From Multifurca ochricompacta (taxonomy: Eukaryota; Basidiomycota; Agaricomycetes; Russulales; Russulaceae): a stretch of 64,000 nt of DNA. Under the pieces are notes generated by a model that had not been told where the DNA came from, ran no database searches, and was given only the letters and a program-made list of their open reading frames with translations. This document shows, piece by piece, positions 57,013 to 64,000 of this stretch. Location of the stretch: the NCBI GenBank assembly GCA_022496185.1, contig WTXG01000032.1, positions 186,001-250,000 of the forward strand. The letters are read 5' to 3'. The position numbers and the translations under genes are program-made. Every line of letters begins with the position of its first letter. Within the stretch, counting starts at the first letter, position 1.

Positions 57013-58236
57013 TCAGTGGTGATCTAGGTTGTCCGGGGTGGCCACTAAGATGTCGTCCATATAGACCACTACTTCTCCAGTAAGAATGAGATCACAGAAG
57101 ATGTGGTTCATCATGGCTTGGAACGTTGCTGGTGAGTTTGTAAGGCCAAAGAACATGACATTCGGTTCAAACAATCCTTGATTTGTTTTGAATGCCGCTT
57201 TACACTGGTCGCCTTCCTTGATCCTGACGTTATTGTACCCCCACCGCACGTCCATCTTTGAGAAGAGGGACTTATCCCTCATGGTGTCTATGAGTTTGGA
57301 GATGAGCGGCAGGGGGTAGGCATTCTTCATGGTATGAGCATTAATCCGTTGATAATCTTGGACTGGCCGCAGCTTACCGTCCTTCTTTTTGATGAAGAAG
57401 AAGGGCGAAGCGTACTGCGACTTGGATGGGCGAATGTATCCTTTTGCCAAATGTTCTCCAAGGAACTCCATCAATGCCACCTGCTCAGACTGGGACAATG
57501 GGTAGATCTTGCAATCGATTGCTGCTGGCATGTCAGGGAGTAGGTCTATGGCATGATCCCAGGGTCGGGAGGGTGGAAATCGCTGTGACTCTTCTTCTGA
57601 GAATACCCTCCAGTGTTGGTGGTAGGCGCACAGTACTATGTCACTATAAGTCTTCTCTGTCTGCCCCTGTATTGCTTTCTGGGCCAATTCTGAAGCCTTG
57701 GTGGCATAACAGCGACCCAGGTCTTCTTCACTTGCATCTGTAACTCTCACCATCCGATGTCTGACCGCATAATTGTAGCCTATTGACGTGATGATGGTGG
57801 GGTATGAATCTTTATCCATTGTCGCATCAGCCCAATTGATCCTGGGTTCAAATGCAGCAAGCCATGGATACCCCAGAATAAGGTCTTCATCCCCTAAGTT
57901 GGTAATCAGGAAGCGAATGACTTTCATTGTTTCCCCGACTTGGACGTTTAGGTTGGTATAGTGTGTGATCTTTCCAGCACAATTGGCAGTTCCATCAATA
58001 TTCCAGATATTCTTCTCTTGGGGGAGAGCCTGCATCCCCAGTCCCAAGGCTTTAATCATTCTTGGACTGATAAAGTTGTCTGTGGCTCCAGAGTCCACTA
58101 AGATATCTCAGTCGGCCGTCCTCTGTGTAGTCTCGAAATGAACTGGTATTTTCAATGATTTGAAGCAACTAGTATACACAGAGGTAACATGGAGTGCTCT
58201 CGCCCAGGCCAATGGGGTAGAGCTTATCAAAAATCC
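57013..58236 (-). pseudogene. gypsy B4 pol: protease and RT, open for 361 codons
   Basis: From the heptamer (58230-58236) in the -1 frame. The protease core DSGATDNFISP is at the start of the long frame (58098); a TGA lies just upstream. RT contains [29 protein letters not shown] and [14 protein letters not shown]. The stop at 57013 (CGA to TGA) ends the frame. Confidence 0.85.
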
Positions 58237-59741
58237 TTCTTTGCGAATGCCTTCTCAACAAGGATGGCTCACACTTCCTCACTTTCCTTCATCATATTTG
58301 CCCATATGTCTTGGGCCTTCTCTTTTTTGGTTCGTTTGTCTACAGTTGGTGGATTATTGTGGATGGGGGCTACAGGTGTAGCGTTTGCCACTGCGACTCA
58401 TACCCCCTTCTTCGGACAGTCTTGGGACATATGCCCCTGCCCTTTACAGCGGAAACACCATCCTTCTTTCATCAGTGTCTGCCGTTTGTCTTCTGTGAGC
58501 GTGGCTCTTGCCCTGACTCTGTCTGCTGAGGTATCCATAGCATTAGGATCCCTCTGAGTAGTATGCGCTGGTTTGACTCCAAACGCCACCTTCCATTGTT
58601 CTCGAGTCTTTCCCTTCTTGGTATCGACTCCAAATTGAGTTTGGAAGTCGAGATAGTCCTGCTGCTGTCATCGAGCAGCATCAACCCACTCATCCCAATC
58701 ATGAGGGTGATGAAACTGAATGATATTTTTGACGAGCAGGTTTGGCAGTCCTTGGGAAAAGAGGTCCAAGGTCGCCTCTTCATCCGTATCATAGCCTGCC
58801 CAATTTGCCAGGCTCCGGAACTTTGCCACATAGGCATCGAGCTCTCCTTTTTCCATTCGCAGGGATTTTAATTCCCTGGCTGCTTTCTGCTTTGCCTGTC
58901 CATCAGTGAAGGCATCTTTGAACCTCTGGGCTATGGTCTCCCAGAGGCCTTCACTGGTAGTACGGTGTCCACTCTCTACCTGCTTGTTCAACCACTCAAG
59001 CTGTTCCATCATCCAATCGTCAACTGCGTCACCCCTGATAAGTGAAAGGAAGAGGTTGGTGCGCTGGAAGGGGTTGACAATTTGGGCAACATTGTGGTTG
59101 AAGTTCTTAAATGTGGTGAACTCCAGCATGAATTTCTTGCTTTGGGAGCAATCTCCCGTGAAGGTCTGGGGCAGGATTCCCGAAAGACATCCTGATGGTG
59201 GAGGGATGTTTGGGACAGCAGGAGGTGGAGGAGGAGGGGGAGTGGGGTCAGGGAGTTGGGCAGCAATGGTTGACATGTTTTGGTGGAATGGGATGATGGT
59301 GTCGGAGGATTGTATCAATATCTGAGGAGTTGTCAAAGCAGGTGCTCTGATCGTGACAACTGCTGGTGCAACCAGGGGTGTAGACAATGCTAATACTGGT
59401 GCGTCTTCACTACTTTCGTCAATGTATTCTTCTGGTTCTGAGTCAGTGATGATCGCAGGTGGGTTCTCTCTCCATGGTCCAAGACCGAATTCTGGTGGAG
59501 TGGGAGCAGTAGTAACCCACGAGTGTCTGCTATCTGAGTATTGGATACAATACCAAACTCTCTTTTCGTCGTCGTATTCTACCGGTTGGTATCTTCCGTT
59601 GTGATAGACATAGTATCCAAACTCGGTTTCAAAATCCTTCCAGACAGCAGAGCCAAGTGTCTGTTGTGAAAGATTATTCTTGTCTCTGCGTTCGATGAGC
59701 TCTTCTTTGAACAGGGTCTGACTTTGGCTGGACGAAGCCAC
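58230..59741 (-). pseudogene. gypsy B4 Gag, two breaks
   Basis: Open for 357 codons from GTG 59739-59741 (AACGTGG) to 58668; it then stops with TGA after VDAAR where sisters continue with Arg. The rest follows in frame pieces, with GVKPAHTTQRDPNAMDTSAD and the zinc knuckle CFRCKGQGHMSQDC (58405-58470). The linker holds a run of nine prolines (about 59235) typical of these Gags. Confidence 0.85.
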
Positions 59742-59763
59742 GTTGGGAGGAGACTCAACTTGA

Positions 59764-60354
59764 TGTTACATCTGGTGTGGGACGTTCCACACAACTTGTG
59801 TGACAGTGTTTGTTCATTATCAGGTAAGAAGCCAATAGGGCTCCTTGGAGTTGTACAGGAAGAGTCAAAGTCAAAGAGGCTGTACTCTAAGACAATGTTG
59901 AGCGGGAAGTACCAGAAGTACTGTGAGATGATCGAGTCAAAGCTTTCAAGGGGAAGTCCAGAAGACAAGCACCGATGTATTCAATAAGTCGAGTCTGAGG
60001 TCTACAATGTAGTTACGGCGGACTTATATATGTAATCGAATGAGTGTCTAAAGATAAGATAACACGGAGTCATGTGGGCCTGAATATACGAAAGCAGAGG
60101 GCGTAAAGCCTGGCTTCTGATAGGGAATTAAGTAAGTGTCCAGTTGTAGAGATAAGAGATAAAAGATAACGGATAAGAGGCCAATCAAGAGCACAGTAAT
60201 ACAAACAAAGACAAAGGCAATCATGGGGAGGGAAGCAGGGCATGTGATGGGTCCCAGGAAGGAGACGTGATCAAGAAATGTAGAGTAGGGGGACAGGCAG
60301 GGTTGTCACTGGGGATTGTGAAGAAAAGTGGGTTGCTAGGCAGGGGTCATAACA
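59764..60354 (-). repeat. 5' LTR assigned to B4
   Basis: 591 bp, TGTTACATCTGG to GTCATAACA. RNA start AGACTCGACTT (59986-59996) pairs with AAGTTGAGTCT (59751-59761) with one G-U wobble. The right flank AATTG is non-LTR sequence; this is the edge of the retrotransposon cluster. Confidence 0.9.
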
Positions 60355-60380
60355 AATTGGGCAGATAGTGGATTTAAAAT

Positions 60381-60593
60381 GTGGGTCAAAAAACTGTCCT
60401 GATAATTGATTGATTTGATTTGATCATAAAATGCTTATATCAAGGCCAAATTCTTTGATCCAAATTGGGCATGGTAGCCAGGAAGCAGGGCTTTCAGACA
60501 TACAGCCACACCATAACCAGATTCCTAAATGCTGAGGTGCTATAGAGTGAATACTAGAAATGGTGCAAACATCAGGACAGTTTTTTGACCCAC
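60381..60593. mobile_element. small MITE with inverted repeats
   Basis: 213 bp between GTGGGTCAAAAAACTGTCCT (60381) and its complement ending 60593. The right flank continues CTGTATATA, so the original end may be CAGTGGGTC next to TA, as in Tc1/mariner MITEs. No coding capacity. Confidence 0.7.
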
Positions 60594-60633
60594 TGTATAT
60601 ATGGTTACCTTTGTTCTTTACTTAGACAGGTAT

Positions 60634-60755
60634 TGGGTCAAAAGACTGTCCTGATGTTTGCACCATTTCTAGTATTCACTTTATAGCACCTCAGCAATTA
60701 GTATATGGGTAACATGTGGCAGTATGTCTGAAAGCCCTGCATCCTGACTATCATG
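60634..60755. mobile_element. truncated inverted copy of the neighbouring MITE
   Basis: Begins TGGGTCAAAAGACTGTCCTG and matches, in reverse complement, the right half of 60381-60593 up to about 60755. The second inverted repeat is missing. Confidence 0.65.
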
Positions 60756-62327
60756 TGTTAGGCTGAGTCAGTGACATCAGGGGACCTGGTATAATTTTCA
60801 CTCCTTTGCTCCACTGCACTCATACCTCACCCTTCCCTAGCATGACCTGCTTTTTCCCTCTTGGGTTTTCCATCCTAATTACCCATTTACTAGCCTTTCT
60901 GTCCACACAGTAGTTACTATGTACCAGTAGTAGCCACGAAATTTGGGCACAGCCCTAAAGTGCGAATAAACTCGATTCAAAAAAAAAAAGACTTGTAGCT
61001 GCGCTACTTAAGCGAGTCCTTGACGCGCATAATAAATTTGATGTTTTCCTCATGATCACATGACCCCTAGCCTCTTACAACGTCACGTTCGACGCTCACT
61101 GCCACCACCACATACAACAGATGTCGTATTAAATTGAGGGCTGATGGATGATATACACGTCACACACAGTGATTTCGCGCGATATCGCAGGATCAAACAC
61201 TTCAGATCTTTGGCGGTGCGGGGCCCATTCGATATATTATCAGGTCCCGCCCAACTGCATACCTGAGCGCATCAGAATCGGATTTATATTTAGAGGGAGA
61301 GGGGGGGGGGGGACCCGGACGACGGCCGCCGACGTTGCATGCTAGCGGCGGCCACCCACGTAGCAGGATCCCCAAAAATCGCCTCTCTCTCTCTCTCTCT
61401 CGGAGAGAGAAAACGACATTGTGATCTCACATGACACGGTAGACGTAGAAGTGTTTCTGTCCAACGTTGCACCGGGATCAATACTCGATAGCAGGCCAAA
61501 AAACCACCCGGCGCATGCCCGCCCTCTCTAAACCCTCTCTCTCTCGGAGCAGGGTTTTCTTTGTGTTGGTTGTCATGGCATGGCATGATCTTTCCAGTTG
61601 TCAATCGCAAGCACATGTATTCCCCCCTTCCCCCCCCCTTTCGTTCAAATCCGATATGGTCGATATTACATGGGAGAACAAGAAAAAAAAAAACAGGTAG
61701 CGTTTTTTTGTTGAGCCGCGAAACGATGCCTTGCATCGATCGTTTGAGAAGAATATTCAGGTATTCAGGGCAGGTATGTGTGTGCGTGTGTGCAGATCCC
61801 TCCAGATCTGAAACGAAATTCCTATTTTGCGTGATGTTTCTCTCCTCTCACAGCACGATTAGAGTAGAGGTATTTCGTTAGAATCTCTCTCCAACTTAAC
61901 CCCGATGTAGCTCTTCGCACCGCGCCTTCCGTTTAAAACCTAAATATTTGAATAACTGCATAAGTGAGTGAGCAGAGAAAAACACAAGTTAACGACACGG
62001 CGTTGCCTGGGACAACTTGACCAATTCCATCACGGAGAGATGACGATGATGAAAGGGGCACACACACTTCACCTCAAGTCAAAACAATGTTCGTAAGTGC
62101 TACTCCTTAAGTCCATGGAATAAAACCGTCGTCCGCCCAAAAAACTACTACGAAAAAGTTCAGAAAGTGTATCAAAATCAAATTATTTTGCCTCCTAAAA
62201 AAATGTTCACCGAACTCCTCCACAACCAAACAAACAAAAAAAGGGGAAGATTGAAAATGAAATGAAATATATGAAAAAAAAGTGACCGTCCAAGTTTCGC
62301 GTCAATTCGTGATTAATTGGGGTTTTC
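60756..62327. other. intergenic DNA, no gene seen
   Basis: Small open frames only, none with codon pattern or recognisable product. Low-complexity features: a 12-G run (61301-61312), a CT repeat (about 61383-61400) facing GAGAGAG, an A-tract near 60980, and a second TCTCTCTCTCGGAG near 61535. The last 250 bp or so probably include the 3' end of the minus-strand gene at 62328. Confidence 0.6.
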
Positions 62328-63999
62328 TCATAACAATTGCATGCTAACAGTAGCGCCAGCTAGGGCCACACTAAACGCGCCTAGAAGGACTCCCAAGGCG
62401 GGGACTTGAGCGCCCATAAGTGCGCCGTTCGGCGATTTAGTCGGACCCAAGTTCGTGACAGAGCTTGTACGGCTCACAGCCGATGAACCGGACGTTCCAC
62501 TAGCCGGGCTAGATGTCTGTGGCGAAGAGAGGGGCAGTGAGTTCAGAGATGCCCCAGACGATGCCGATAAGGGGGTGGAGGAAGAGGGGCTGACGTTGGA
62601 CGGGGGAGCGGTAGCGGAGGAAATAGGGAGGGTGGAAGAGAAGGTGGAGATGGACAGTGGGAGAGAAGGGCCACCCACAGGAGATGAGGACGTGCTCGTA
62701 GACGTGTTCGCACTCTGCACCGCGAGGTTGTTACCGATTGACGATGTCGTGGTGCATGAGGACGTTGCAGGCGCTGGGTGCGCAGGAGGCGTGACTGGTT
62801 GACCTTGGAAGAACGTCGACGATCCGTACACTCCCATTGGCTAAAATCATCAGTCAGAATGATCAGAACAAAGATCATTTTGGGTAATAAAAAAAGAGGG
62901 AGATCCGGGGTGGATATAGTTAGAATTACCTCGCCAGTGTCCCCTGCGCATTTGTCAAAACCGTTCCCATAGTTCCCTGGCATATTCCAATCACAACCCA
63001 TCACGTCGTAGATGTGCTGACACAACGCAGGCGCTCTCGGTCCATCCTTACATCCACGGAAGCAGAATTCTGAAGAGGAAACGAAATTCTGTTGAGGCGA
63101 GAAACAAGTTAGTGAAACGGAACGACAGAAGAAAGGGAAGAAGGACACACCGTCCATTCATGCAGCTGGGCGAACTGTCCCGTGAATGCATTAGAGAATA
63201 CAAGGCCACCGATCGGGTTCCCTAAACCCAACCCTAAGCGAGGCGCACGCGTCTGTTAAGGTTAGGGCATGGCTCACCGTTACCGTCAGCACCGTGCGGG
63301 TCCAACTCTCCACCTGCATCACCGGCGGGGATATTTATCTTTGTCAAGTCGCCGATCCCTGGGAAAATGTGTGAGAGAAAATACAACAATACGAATGGAG
63401 GAAAAATGGTTTATACCTGTGATTTGTACGTAGTCCGGAGTCTGCACAAAATGCGCTCCTGAGATGGTGCCATCCGGGATGACACGTGTGCCGTAGCCAG
63501 ACTGCGCGACACAGGTGTTCAAGCACCCAGTTGCATGAACGAAAAAATGATGTGAACCAAATACCTTGATACACCAGGCAACTTCAATCCGCTAGTTGTG
63601 TCATCGCATTAGCATATCCCACCTCCAAATTATCTAATGTATGGGTGTAAAAGTCCGAACAGAAACCCCACCTCTGTGTTCCCGATGACAGATCCAGGGC
63701 CAGGATCCGGTGGTGCAAAGATACACCAGTCATCGATCGAGTTGACTATACACCCCTCAGCTCAGACAGCGAAGACGAAGAGAGAAAGCGGGGCACGGCT
63801 TTCTTCACTTACGGTAGGCATTCTGGCACTGCGATGTCTGATTGGATCCTGTTCCACACTTGTTCGTGCCGGTCTGTCCTTGCTCGGACTGGTTCGGGGC
63901 GTTCGACGGCAGGTAAGTGGCCGAGTAGGTCTGCGCACGGACGCCTTGGAAGGCGAGCAGTGATAAGATCAAGACCACCGGGTTAGAAAGGCGGGCCAT
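62328..63999 (-). CDS. secreted GPI-anchored protein of the 'macrofage activating glycoprotein' family
   Basis: Eight exons on the minus strand: 63813-63999, 63672-63745, 63565-63591, 63417-63501, 63278-63358, 63151-63221, 62930-63088, 62328-62840 (1197 nt, 398 residues). All seven introns are 56-89 nt and GT-AG, and the joined frame is open. Residues 1-22 form a signal peptide (LSNPVVLILSLLAFQGVRA, then QTYSATY). A Cys-rich domain follows (TGTNKCGTGSNQTSQCQNAY, DDWCIFAPPDPGPGSVIGNT, SGYGTRVIPDGTISGAHFVQ, SEFCFRGCKDGPRAP, VMGCDWNMPGNYGNGFDKC). Then comes a long Ser/Thr/Pro region and a hydrophobic tail (GVLLGAFSVALAGATVSMQL), typical of GPI anchoring. I recognise the family name from basidiomycete annotations; its biochemical role is unknown to me. 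The promoter lies beyond the right edge. Confidence 0.88.
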
Positions 64000-64000
64000 T

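Larger units (their letters stand above)
32658..60354 (-). mobile_element. Ty3/gypsy family B, composite copy B4 (interrupted by C2 and B5/B6)
   Basis: Minus-oriented. 3' LTR 32658-33232, 42 bp of internal sequence, then C2 and B5; internal sequence resumes at 54303 with ORF3, pol and gag, and the 5' LTR is 59764-60354. ORF4 and part of ORF3 are missing. Flanks do not match (AGAAG left, AATTG right) and the two LTRs differ by clearly more than the pairs of B3, B5 or B6. I infer a product of recombination between two related copies. Confidence 0.65.

Noticed and set aside
60975..61030. Small Pol III RNA gene (hairpin GTAGC/GCTAC followed by a T-run on minus)
   Set aside because: Only a short hairpin next to an A-tract; no convincing A or B boxes and no homology recognised.
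61467..61881. Possible small genes in the intergenic stretch
   Set aside because: Composition is dominated by CT and homopolymer repeats; no conserved motif, splice pattern or start context.
62455..62802. Plus-strand 115-codon ORF opposite the last exon of the host gene
   Set aside because: It is the reverse of the Ser-rich coding exon; its acidic composition follows from that. No splice or start context supports it.

Overview
The window looks like a repeat-packed piece of a basidiomycete (probably Agaricomycete) genome; I infer this from content, not from any search. Positions 1-60354 are almost entirely nested LTR retrotransposons. The only host gene I can support is at the right end (62328-63999, minus strand). 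It has eight exons with short GT-AG introns and encodes a secreted, probably GPI-anchored protein resembling the basidiomycete 'macrofage activating glycoprotein' family.

Layout. (1) 1-3165: 5' part of a Ty3/gypsy element (family A, minus) running off the left edge, inserted into the RNase H region of (2) 3166-7080, a minus gypsy element of family B (B1). B1 sits in the 5' LTR of (3) an old plus-strand element B2 (7081-32586). B2 is split by the Ty1/copia element C1 (8589-18180), by the minus gypsy B3 (21061-30975) and by a solo LTR (31205-31799), and its pol carries a tRNA-derived SINE (about 18570-18795). C1 itself hosts a hAT-like MITE (9242-10390), a reversed solo LTR of its own family (12824-13211) and a 1.6-kb palindromic Tc1/mariner element (13478-15099). 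B3 hosts three solo LTRs. (4) 32658-60354: a composite minus element B4, interrupted by a second copia (C2, 33275-39401) and by minus gypsy B5 (39402-54302), which is itself split by plus-strand gypsy B6 (45215-52627, with matching target-site duplications). (5) 60355-62327: two related MITEs and apparently gene-free DNA. (6) the host gene.

Biology. The family B gypsy elements are chromoviruses: Gag, then protease-RT-RNase H-integrase with a C-terminal chromodomain. Three features recur. First, in families A and B an 11-nt sequence downstream of the LTR TATA box is complementary to an 11-nt site placed 2 nt after the LTR. This is the arrangement of Tf1/sushi-type self-priming, and paired changes occur between copies. 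Second, all seven gypsy copies where the site is visible carry the heptamer GGATTTT where gag ends and pol continues in the -1 frame. Third, family B carries two extra ORFs between pol and the 3' LTR: ORF3 (about 240 residues) and ORF4 (135 residues, several zinc-knuckle-like motifs). I cannot assign a function to either, and they are my best candidate for something undescribed. The copia elements instead have a primer site matching the anticodon arm of initiator tRNA-Met, as in Drosophila copia.

Ages differ. B2 and B3 are CpG-poor with many CGA-to-TGA stops. B1, B5 and B6 are CpG-rich. C2 and B6 carry many one-base deletions that may be residual sequencing errors. Two elements have flanks that do not match, suggesting recombination between related copies.
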